Of a stretch of 64,000 nucleotides of DNA, positions 1 to 11,500 are shown piece after piece (positions within the stretch are counted from its first letter, which is position 1; each line of letters starts with the position of its first letter). The notes beneath the pieces are model-generated. The model made no database searches. It had not been told where the DNA came from and saw only the letters and a list, made by a program, of their open reading frames with translations. Source of the DNA: Mermis nigrescens (Eukaryota > Nematoda > Enoplea > Mermithida > Mermithidae); assembly GCA_036768485.1 (NCBI GenBank), contig JAVLUZ010000154.1, positions 45,011,458 to 45,075,457 on the forward strand, given 5' to 3'. The position numbers were made by a program, and so were the translations under genes.

Positions 1-165
1 GAAGGCCGAATACCCCCTCCAGAAATCAAAATACCCTTTCCTACCAGAATTCAATTTTTCAAAATTCTTTCTGTTTTTATCGCAATTTTTTAGGTGCCAA
101 TGGATAGTACTCGATGAGAAACGTTGAAAAATGGTTTTGGTGCTGCCCACCTACGCTCTTTGCGT
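1..165 (+). repeat. Family A repeat, cut by the window edge
   Basis: Carries the family core (GTGCCAATGGATAGTACTCG, GAGAAACGTTGAAAAATGG) and ends TTTTGGTGCTGCCCACCTACG. Consensus length about 250 bp. Confidence 0.8.
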
Positions 166-1410
166 GTCCTAAAGCTTACCTAAGTCAATTTTGGTTTCTG
201 TACAGTCCAATTGGTTTTATAATGTAGAGGGTTACAATACTTCAGAATCTATCTTTTTTTAACGCAATATTCCTGGATCTGTGATTGTTTTAGTGTAAAG
301 GGTTCGAGACGGAAAAATAAATTTTTAAGCTGCTCCGCTAAGTAGGCGGAACATGCTGATTATGCTTAAAATGTGCCCTGACCTAAGCATAACACTTCCT
401 AGTTTATTTTGTTTCTATACACCCAATATTGCGTTATTAGTGCAAATGTAAAGTTTACACTGAAAAACGCTTTTCCGCCCATAGCTTTGGGTGTGGTCAT
501 CCTTTTTTAAAAATGATCTCCGTAACGTCAGAATAACGAATCTGACCTTTAAACTTTTCTATAGCCGGAATTTGTTGAGCTGTGAAGAGGTGAACTTTGA
601 ATTATGCACATGCTTGCTAATCCCAATATTTAATTCCATATTGCATGCTTTTTGATCATTTTTTGTTTCAAAGATTTTTGACTCATCTCTAATCATTTTT
701 ATTCGCAACGATGCACTGTTTTGAAGGTTAACTGAAATGATAAACATTTTTCAAAATACTACCTGCAAATTACTTCATAAAAATAATAATTCTTATGCGC
801 TGTCTTTATCAAAGCGATTTCAATATTTTTTCCACGTTAAAATCCATGCAAATTTATGTCTGTTTATTTATATATATTTTTTATATATTTATTACTTTTG
901 CTCATGAATTTTCTTAAATTGTTTGAACATGCTTACGCGTCGACCGGATTGTTGATTTGTAGCCGGGTTGTCTTACTTGATTACTAATTTTTGTTGCTTT
1001 CTTGTGCATTGTTCAATATGTGATTTTTGACGGCCGACGCATCATTGCGTTAGTTTACTCACTGATGTGTTTGTTGCCCCATGCCTGGCTTTCGCTTGCT
1101 ATTTCTGTCGATGCAGGATTTTACTTTAATTAGGTTTCATTGGCTTACATTTTAATTCAATAAATTGTCTGACTACCCTTATCTTTCTTTCAATGTCTAC
1201 ACTTGATATTGTAGCTATAAACTGTTGAAGAAAAAGTGAAAACTGTTGCTCTTAATTTTTGCTTATGCAAGCTGTAGATTTAACTTTTCCTCGAGCATTC
1301 CTGGTCTGAAATGCATTAAGAAAATATTTACGCTAATTTGTAAATCGATACAACGGATTCTCTTACGTAGGTTTTTTCATCTGCATTTTTTGTAATGAGA
1401 ATGCAGTGTT
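166..1410. other. No gene recognised
   Basis: AT-rich unique-looking sequence. A possible short start (ATG at 1063 or 1081, hydrophobic codons) lacks a donor in the right phase for exon 1. Confidence 0.5.
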
Positions 1411-2062
1411 TAAGAATAAAAGCATGCTAAGAAAAAGTAGAATATCCGAAGAAGCAAAAAACGTGAATATACTTGGATTTCTTCATTCTTAAAGACATAA
1501 AAGGAGGAAAATATGGAAAATTTCACTGTACGCGCAAAAGCCGTAAGAATGTGCTAAACAGTCAGACTTCCTCTAAAACAATGCAAAAATCGAAGTATAT
1601 TCCGCGGCCTGTTTATTTTTTAAGACATTATCAATTATTTTCATTAGCTTGTCCATTAAATATATAGGATTTTATCAAGTTTCAGTCACAAAATATTTTT
1701 CACTGTTTCGCAAAGAACGATTGAAAAGCTGTCATGTTGGTTAAACAATTGATTCATCATTTATTCCACGAAACCTTCCCTTCCACAATTCTCTGATGGA
1801 AAACAAGATTCGGAGTAAACTTTACACCTCCAGGTCATTTCAATTCAGTCTACAGAAACAGGCATAAGCCGCAGAATATACTTCGATTTTTGCGTGGTTT
1901 AGAGGAAGTCTTACTGTTTAGCACATTCTTGCGGCTTTTGCGCGTATAGGGAAATTTTCCTTAGACCTCTCCTTTTACATCCTCAAGAATGAAAGAAATC
2001 CAAGTATATTCACCTTTTGTGCTTCATCGGAGCATTTTTTCTTGCTACTTTATTATTGAACG
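1411..2062. mobile_element. Foldback inverted repeat (about 200-bp arms)
   Basis: Left arm about 1411-1620 and right arm about 1860-2062 are near reverse complements. For example AATATACTTGGATTTCTTCA at 1467 matches the reverse complement near 2010, and AGTCAGACTTCCTCTAAA near 1560 matches at 1900. The loop is about 240 bp. No protein; target duplication not seen. It sits just upstream of exon 1. Confidence 0.8.
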
Positions 2063-2424
2063 TTCCAGTAATATCTATAATTAAGGACGAGTATGAGTTA
2101 GCTACTGGAAATACCAGGTAGTTACTAAAATTTTCAAGCTGTTTAGAGTTTATAGGTATGAATATGCACTTAACGGTACCTAAAAGATGTATGTGTGTGT
2201 CGAAATCGGGTTAAGCATAAGCTTTCACAGAAAAACTATTGATCGATAAGATAAGGCCTTAAAGTCGGACTTTTCCTACTTAAACTCTGACTGGTCATTC
2301 TTTGCACTTGTAGCATGTAGCACATGCGAAAAATCCAAACAAATTATGTAGTAGGGAAATCGATAATCGCCAGCAAAATTCAGAGGGATTTATCGTAATG
2401 TTATTAGTGCTGTTGTATATTCAG

Positions 2425-2548
2425 GTGATAAGGACTCGATTTTTGAGACGAAAGTATGCAATCCCCTGCAATATCATAAGCCTCATCTTACGAACCAGTC
2501 GAAATATTACGAATGCAGACCTTTTACGACGGAGGAACAAGAAGGATG
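2425..2548 (+). CDS. Exon 1 (partial gene): first half of Cys/Trp unit 1
   Basis: Acceptor TATATTCAG before 2425, donor GGTAAATT after 2548. Enters in phase 1 and leaves in phase 2. The frame gives VCNPLQYHKP, then NQSKYYECRP and EEQEG. This is the same layout as exon 3 (C, then N..(F/Y)..C, then a Gly before the phase-2 intron). Other frames of this stretch encode only spurious reading frames. Confidence 0.7.
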
Positions 2549-5500
2549 GTAAATTAATTAATTCTTCGTGCTTAAACTTTTGTAGCTCCAATAAAAAGGC
2601 GTAAGATTTTAGCATTTCTTATTCCTTTTTATAATGATAAATAGAATAACACGAATAAGAATGTTAACGATAATATCATTTCCATCATTTTTGTTATAAT
2701 CTTATTTAAAAACAATTGTTAAACCGAGTGCCAAAAAAGAAGATTCAAGTGTCAAATATCGCTGTAGCGCTTTACAGTCTCATGATCTATATTTTTATTG
2801 CAGTTTCACTTCATTTAGGGGTGCTGAAAATTTGGGCATCTGGACTGAAAGAACTTGCCCTGATCCCACGTCTGAAGAATTCGACGAACTTTTCCAAAAA
2901 TGTGAGAATAAGAGAAAACGCCGACGGCAGTTTCTATCGTGCAGCAATAATCTCAATGCTGCTGGATGTTCAACCGTTTGCACAGGTAGGCAAAGAATTT
3001 GTGCCGCATGCTCTTTGACCTTCATCAAGAAGAAGAGAGACTATTCTTGTTTTCATTATTTCTTCATTATTCTTTGTTATCATATTCCTATTTTCACTTT
3101 TTCTGTTTCAATCGATTTCCTTTTCATTCCTTCTCTTGTCATTTTCAGTCTTGTTTTAGCGCCAAACGTGAATCCAACGGTTGGTGGCGCCTGCAGTTGG
3201 GCTAGTGCCAGTTTAAGTCCTGATGCCACGATGAACAAAAATTTCTTACAGTGTGCGCCAATGATACCGGGGTTGATTTGTTTATGCTTTTTAGAACATA
3301 ACTAGATGCTTTAATGCACGAATAGTTTAATTCGAGAAATAGGCAATGATAATAGAATTGTTCTTCACATAACTTGTATCAGCTTGCTTTTAAATTGGCA
3401 CATATTTTGAGGAAGAAATCAAGTATCGACACAGTATTTAAAAAACCTTGTTTTTCTGAAATAATAGTGTACCAAATTCAGTTAGATATCAACATATAAT
3501 ACATCTAGTATAGCGTAAAATATAGTTTTTGTTATTACTTGCCCCTTTCTAATATTCACTCGTGATTAGGTTGAATTAGTGAAGTGAGTAATGAATTTAG
3601 TTACTTATTTATTGCATAAAAGATATACAATAAGAAATTTGTAGTAATCTACACATTAAGAAATCTATAAAAAATTACAATCAAATAAGCAGAAAACAAG
3701 TACTTTATATTTCAAAATGTCGAATTGAATTTTTTAGCTATTTGAATGCAGCGAATCGAGTTTGATTAATTCGTATTCTTATGATTTTGATTAATTCTTT
3801 TAATTAATTCTTATTTTTATAATTCGTGTTTTGTGTTTCAGGGATGCTTGCGGTCAATGGACGCAAATGTCGTGTGGCCCCGCTTCACGCTTTAATCCAC
3901 AATTGCAAATATGCATACAATTAAGTCGTATGTCTTGAGTAAAACACTCATTATTTTTGTTTCAAAAGAAAATTTATAAAATCAAAAGAACTTCTTGATT
4001 AAATGGCTTGAAATTAGTTTATTATTGATGATGTGAAATGAAACCGATTATGAAATAAAATGGAATTAAATGATTTTACTCTCTGTGCATTGCATTTCGT
4101 GTAAAAATTTGCATGTCTCGTGATGGTAACCCTTGATTTTTTTCAAATTCTGCACGTAGTTTCTGATCTCATTGTTGGCCTTTGGAATCTGGAAATCCAG
4201 AATAAATTTTTGAGAAACTTACTTTCCGTACGGGTACGTTTGTACCAAATAATTGTCCCTAAAACTGTGCTAGCCAAATTGTTTGAAGTAGACTCACGTA
4301 AAGCGACCTCAGCATTTGATTCTAGCAGTTTCAAGAGAAAAAACTTAGAAGCCGATTTAATACTCGCAACATTATTGTTAACAGTAGTCAAAAGGACGGA
4401 AAACCGAATTTCCGTTGAATGAAGGCTGTGTTTTTGATTGAAGTCAATTTCAAGGTCCGGAAACACGGAATGATAATATAAATAATAAATTAGAAGTGAA
4501 AAATTCAAAAGATTATTTTTCAATTATATTGTGGTTTCGAAACCCCTGATCACAAAGTTTCTTTTGCACAAATATTTTATTTCAGTACCGAATTCCTGTC
4601 TGCCAACTCAGGTACCAATATGTAATTGCGGTGTTGGTGGGACACAAGGACAAGTGCCTGTTTGTCCGGATGGTTGCGCATGTCACGGATCTGTGTGCTG
4701 TCATACTATTCAAGTTACGATCAGTCTTTCGGTTTTACCGACTCTGGTGAATAGTAAGTTGATAGGTACTCAATTAAGAAATATAAAAAAAGTCATCGAT
4801 AAATTGCTTAACTGTGCTGCGATTTATTCGCATTGATTTGCATAGTTTATGCAGACTTTTAAATGTATGCCCGTATTATTAAGTGAGAGGATACTAACGG
4901 AAATAATCATGAATGGCAAGGAATTCCAGCATTTCAATAAGAATACCATTTTGGTACTGGAAAATATACTCGTAATAATGGATTCCAATCGAAAAAATAC
5001 AATTGAGATTTAAATTAAAATCAGGTGTAAATTTTAAGAATACGCGATAGAATGAATTTTTCTTAGAACCTGTGTGCGCTGACGGTGGATTACCCGTATG
5101 TTCGTGTGATGTCGGATGCCCAAGGACTACGGCCTGCCAAACCAATATTGGTTGTTGCCCTAGTCCGATGTTGCTTCAAAGTAAGACGAAATTAATTAGT
5201 AAACAAGATATTCAAAAGCTATCAGTTAATCTCACTTGTTGAACAACATGCCTCGCTTGAACCTATTTGTCTTTTTTCTTTTTCAATTTTATTTTATTTT
5301 TATTTTTTCCTACATTTTCTCTATCAAAATTTAGTTAATTCGATTCTATTCTCGCTTGTCTTACTATTTCTTTTTTCTTTTTCTTCCCATTTCTATTTTG
5401 CCGTGACTGCTTATTATTATTGAAATCACGATTTGTATATTCTGGATAGTAAAATCTATACTTACTCGTCGTTGTTAATTTACTTTTTTGGCTTACGAGC

Positions 5501-8500
5501 ATATTTGCCTTTTCTGTCATTCATGATACATAATAAACTTTAATTTATTTTTAGCCCCTCCAATCGATTTATGCAGTGGCGGTGGTGTATCAGTTGGTCA
5601 GTGTAGTAGTGGTTGCCCAATTGGTGCGGCTTGCGAATTGGGACATTGTTGCTTTATCGCAGCAGCTAATATAAACATTCCAGGTAAATAAATAGATACT
5701 CAGGGAAATCATTTGAGTAATAAGTCGAATTGATAAAGGACGCTTAGAAGCAAAGTTATTGCGTCTCTTAAAAAATGTCAAGTCTGCAACTTACGAGTAA
5801 TCTATATTTGTTTTCCTCTTTCGTCTATTCAGCATTAAATCTGAGAGTCAGGGACGGATTTAAGGAGGCCTGGAAGGAATGCCCGCCCCCTTCTTTGGCC
5901 CAAAATACTTGGCGAGATAAAGAACGGGCGCGCAATTTGCAATAATTTTTGGCCGTCTCAGTGATCATACTCGTAGTTTCTCAAATTTTTCCGGCGCTTC
6001 GGGCCGAATAATACCTATGGCCTGTTTCACATAAGTTTGGGCACGAATTTTAAAATTTTTTTTCGAAACCAAGCCGACGGATTACGATAATTATACAACA
6101 AATCAATGCTATAATCACAATCTGTCGGCTTTTTGTCGGACATAGTTTTTAAAATTTATGCCCAAACTTGTGTGAACATACCATAGTAATGACATTTATT
6201 TACTTTGTTAGCGGCCTGGAAGCAATATTTTTGCTAAAGGAATAGGTTTTAAACGATTTCAACAGCAGAAACAGCTATTTCAGCATAGATTTTTATATTT
6301 TCAAGCTTAGTTTTAAAAAATTGACGATCCGCGCAAGTGCTGCATATACAGGAAATCGAGCAGTAATTCAATCTTGTAAACGTCCTTCCGCCTGAATTTA
6401 ACAAGTTTTCCAACGCTTCGCGCCCGATTTTCGCTAAAATCAAAGAAATCTAGAGAGTTTGTTCAAGCAAATTGTTTGAAATTTTAAAATTTTTCGAAAA
6501 ATTTCGCGCCAAAAGCGATATTCAATAAAATTAGACAATGTAAACGCGAAAAACACTGTTTGCACGTGAAGGGCAAATTTTTGGACCTATTTTTGACTGT
6601 TTTCGAAAATCACGGCTCCCCCTCAGCAAAATCCTAGATACGCTCCTGCTGAGAGTACTTGCATAGAGTTACTACTTTCTGTTGAAGTCTGGAACGGTCC
6701 ACGAATTCTGTGTTTTTTATGATTTTAACAGAACTTTGAAGATTTATTCGTTGAAAACTGCACGGATAGTTTTCAGAGATTAAACTTTCGTACTCAGTCT
6801 ATCAGGAAACGAAGTAAATTTTTTAGGATTACCACTGGAATTTTCAAATTTGGACTAATATGCGCTTAAAATTATTGAAGTATATGGCGTATTAATCCTT
6901 CTAGTCATGTTCCTTTCCCCATCCGTTTGTGCTGACATATAGATTTTAGCAGCCAGGCCTAGCTAAGCAAATGTCTATAAAAGCAATATTGTAGCACAAA
7001 TGAAGGAATTTCACTGCACTGCATGCTAGGCACTGCCCCTGCACCAGCACATTTGTCATGCTTGGATGGTGCAGCTCCTGTGGGCCGATGTATTGACAAA
7101 TGTCCGCCTGGTTCGCACTGTCAAATGGGTTTATGCTGCCCCGACAACCTGCCACTGCTGCAGTTAATTCTTTCAACTCCACCACAGCTTGTAGGATCCT
7201 TGACGCCAGTGCCATCATCACGTAATCTATCTTGCATTGAGCATTCTTTGGAATCTCTTCATTTAAACCAGCGGGCTTTTATTCATCAATAAATCATATG
7301 TGATCTTTATTCTTCAAAAAACATCCGACAAGTGCATGCAAATGCCCAATTTTCCAGAAAATTGTTGCCGTAGTAAAGTGACCTTGAAATCCATGGGCGC
7401 GATCAAATCAATATCTTGGCATATATTTATTCACATTTATCATCATTACTTCCGCATTTTGTTTTCATTTTTTGGTAATAATATTTGAAATTGAATTAAA
7501 TATTCATAATATTAAGAATTGTATTTTCTTTCGATATCTATCATTATTCTGATACGATAATGTACAATAATTTACGTGCTATAATAAGAAATCGCTTACG
7601 CTTCATTATGCATGATACAAAAATTTGCTTTCCCTTCTAACGTAAACTGTCAATCTTTACCGCCCTTCAGTGCGTTACTTTATACTTATTTACTCGTAAT
7701 TTGCATTGACATCTAATTTTTTATTAAGTTTTATGCCCTGGTGGTTTGCCGCCCCTTGGTCAATGCAGCGCAGGATGCCCGGCATTATCACTTTGCATAC
7801 CGAATATTGGCTGCTGTCCGCCATCTATCTCGCGTAAGCTCTTATTCGAATCCTCTGAAACAAGGAAATGACTACGAATACTTGCCTAGATCAAATTGCG
7901 CTTCGATGACATAGAATAATTGAGATTTCTAGCTAGATTTTTGTATGAATAAATAATCTTTATTACAGCTTGGTTATTTTAATTATCAATCGTCCGAAAT
8001 TGACAAAAATCCAAAGATTGTTCAGAGCAGCCTTAGCAATTCTGAAGAACCTTTATGCCACGTTGAAAAACTCTTTTTTGGCTTATACTGAGACATGAGG
8101 ATTAGCTTAACATGAAAAATGTTGCTTAAAGATTCATTAGTAAAGATTTTTCCAGCATTGTACGGCTAAAGTCGCTTCATCTTTCGGTGCGGATCGCGTA
8201 AGATTTTTTTATGCGGTGTGATGCATTAAAAATGTTCACGTTTCTGATGCATCAACATTGCTGATACATCCTCTGAGAAAAATCATAAGTTCTAGCACCA
8301 TAACAACATGGGCAGAGCTAAGCTGCGGAAATTCATAAATAATTAAAGGTAAAAAAAGCGAAAAAATTTGTCGAACGGGCAAAACACCCTTTTTGACGTT
8401 TTTTAATCAAATTATCCATGCTATAATATTTTGTCAATCTCTGATCGCTAGAGGTAAAATAAATTTTTAGTTGACATTATGAGGTTGTGAATTTTTCTTT

Positions 8501-11500
8501 TTTGGGGATATAAAGAAATCACAAACCCAGACGTCATATGTGCTTCTCACCTTTAAAACCACTTTATTCTTGTTAGCTAGGAAATTGCTAGAAGACATTG
8601 TTCTGTCATCATTGAAGAGCCATTTAGCAATAGTTCTTACTCTTCTGATCCATAATTAATCATAAATAGCGATAGATTATTTTTAGAAGTCGGTCAAGTC
8701 ATGCCGTCTAATCAACAACAGCTCTGTCCAGGTGGCTTAGTTCCCTCATGTCCTTGCAATCTAGGATGCCCAGTTGGAACGATTTGCTTGCTAATTGGAT
8801 GCTGTCCGACATTGCCTGTTATTCCACAGCAGCCTGCTGTCTTACGTGGGTTAATCTTAATCTTTTAAAATCAAATGTGAAAAATTATGTATTAATTATT
8901 AACCGTTAAGGTGTATTCTAGAGAACAGATTCGTGTCGTGAAATTTCCTTTCCAACGAAAATAAGCCGATTACGTGTTTGAGCAAAAATTTTTTGTACAA
9001 AACATTTTGACCCTACAGATCAAACTCTAATAATGTTTCGTAAAATCTTAGTGTTATCTTTATTTAATCATCGGGACCATACATGTACAGCATGAGAATT
9101 CTAGGGGTCAGGCCCAAATGTTTTTATAAAGTGCCTTTTTTGGGCTAAAAACGATGGGTACACGTCAGAATAACTGTTTTTTGACGTTTGAGACAATGCT
9201 CGTTCTTTCTAGATCATAAAAACGTGGAAAAAAATCCGAAAAATTTGAAACAAATTGAGTAAATTGAAGAAAATATGGTTAAAAAATGTGTGTTTCGCGC
9301 GAAGCGCCGAAAATTTGAGGCTTTCGAGCCAAAAATGGGCAAAAAAAAGCTTAAAAAGGCACACTTTTTCAATTTTTATAAAAAATCGAGAATTCTGGGT
9401 TGTCGCAGCCATTTTGCAGGGGGTCATTTGCCATTCTGGCTTGGCTTAGGTCCCTCCAAACCTCCCAAGAGCACGTCTGATCGGTTCCTTATATCGATGA
9501 TTTGCTCAGCCACGTAGCTATGGGGGATAGGAGGGACTAGTACCCCCAAAATTTTGAAAGTACGAGTATTTCACAAGGAAAAAGTTGGACATTCTTGAAG
9601 CGTATTTAAAAGTTCGCCTGAATAGATTTTAGCATTCTTTCGAGCAGATGGGCTCTGAATTTTCTGGCGCTTAGCGCCCAATTAATTTATTGTTTTTGTA
9701 TGACTTTTGTCTTCCAAGCAACCCAAGTTGATATAAACATGGTGAATATGTCAAAATTTTCTTATGGTGAATATTGCTTCTCTTTGCAATAAACTATAAT
9801 TGAGTATAAAACAAGTTGAACAATTTTTTCAGCGCAGTTCAGCGTTAATTCAATGTTGAGAAATCATTTGCCATTTTATACGACCTCTTTTTAAAGACAA
9901 TTGAAATCAAGATGAACTTTTTAAATTCTTTCAAAATTATTTTCCTCTTCAATATGTAGAACTCGCTGTGATATACATAAATACACCGTTATTTTGGTTT
10001 ATCAACAATTAGTTGTTGAGAAATCTGACTTCAAAGTTTTAGTCCCCCCCGAATTAAGAGGGCCAGCTATGTGCATGGATATGCTTGATCAGCATATCAT
10101 ACAATCGTCATATAAATTTGCTTTTATTGTTTAATAATGACCTTTTTAAGCTGTTTGCCCCGGTGGCCAGCTGCCGACGTCAAGTTGCATTCCTGGTCAG
10201 GTAAGCAAGAAACCGCTTTTTTCTACGGAAATGCTTAATATGAATAGTGGCTTCAGTATAGAATGCACAAATAGATTTAATTTTATCTTAAATATATCAA
10301 TAGTAACGCGAAAATTTTTTGATATTTTTGTTTAGATTAGTTGAAATATCCTTGCATTTTCAGCTTAGGCTTACTAATAATCATAGACGGAATATACTGA
10401 ACAAAGACTTCATTCGAAAAATTTCACTTTAAATCGTATGCCTTAAAAGGGTTAACGTACCTTGTAAAATTTTGGGTTAAAAATTAAAAATTAAAAAAAA
10501 ACAATTCAAACTTTATTGACGCTTGGCGTACCTTTTTCAGTGATTCTAGCTTTTTTCGTATGCACAGGGTTGTCCAACAGGATTTAATTGCCAAAATCAA
10601 GGTTGTTGTCCTAATCCTTCTTCAATTAATATATGTTCGACCGGTCAAATGGCAACTGGCATGTGCCAAGATGGAAGCGCAAATTGCCCACCCTCGACAA
10701 TTTGTCAAGTGAGACAAGAACGTTTAAAATATAGTTTCCGATTGAGTCAAAAATACCGCTATTGTGTTGAATGGATGTGGTACAGGTTTTAAAAATTAAA
10801 TAGTCAAATTCATGCGTGTTCTTAGGGGTGGAGGGAGGTTTTGATCCTCTTGACCCCCAGAATGGCCACTGACACCACAAAACGGCTGCGAATCTCCCCA
10901 GAATTGTGGACTTTTTTATAAAAGTTGGTAAAAGTCGTAAAAACTGCGCTTTTTCAAGCGTTTTTAGCTCATTTTTGGCTGAAAGCTCGAATTTTCGGCG
11001 TTTCGTGCCAATTTTTTGACTATATCTTATTCAATTCGCTCGATTGTTCTAAATTTTTCTTTCGAAATTTTTTTACGTTATGCTCTAGAAAGAACGAGCA
11101 TTGTCTGAAACGTCAAAAAACTGTTTTTGACGTGTACCTACTTGTTTTTAGCCAAGAAAATGCACTTTGTAAAAATTTTTGCGCCTGACCCCCTCCAGAA
11201 TTCTTATGCTGAACGTGTTTAGTCAAATTTTAAAAAACCTAATTACTTTGGCGGGCGTAGTTACATGTATAGATGCATCATTGAGATTCACGACGGCTGA
11301 ACCGTTATTAGTTTAATTCAAACCATTGTTATCATGAGTCCTTGCTAGGGCAAACCGAACAGAAACGTGATACCTTATTCAATAACTTTAAAGCTGATAG
11401 AAGACAGCGATTTTGACGAAAAGATACATGTGTGTAAAGAAGATTAAGCACCGAAGTCTGCAAATTCTGCTTACCACGTTCTCTGTAGTGGTCCATTTAA

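Noticed and set aside
1063..1140. Possible first exon (MCLLPHAWLSLAISVDA)
   Set aside because: No usable donor in the frame; the alternative ATG at 1081 has a donor in the wrong phase for exon 1.
1473..1667. 64-codon frame with Lys/Arg-rich start
   Set aside because: Lies in the left arm of the foldback repeat, with no matching splice or domain evidence.
2832..3305. 157-codon uninterrupted frame
   Set aside because: Reads through the intron between exons 2 and 3; the T/F-rich middle is intron, and both ends are the real exons.
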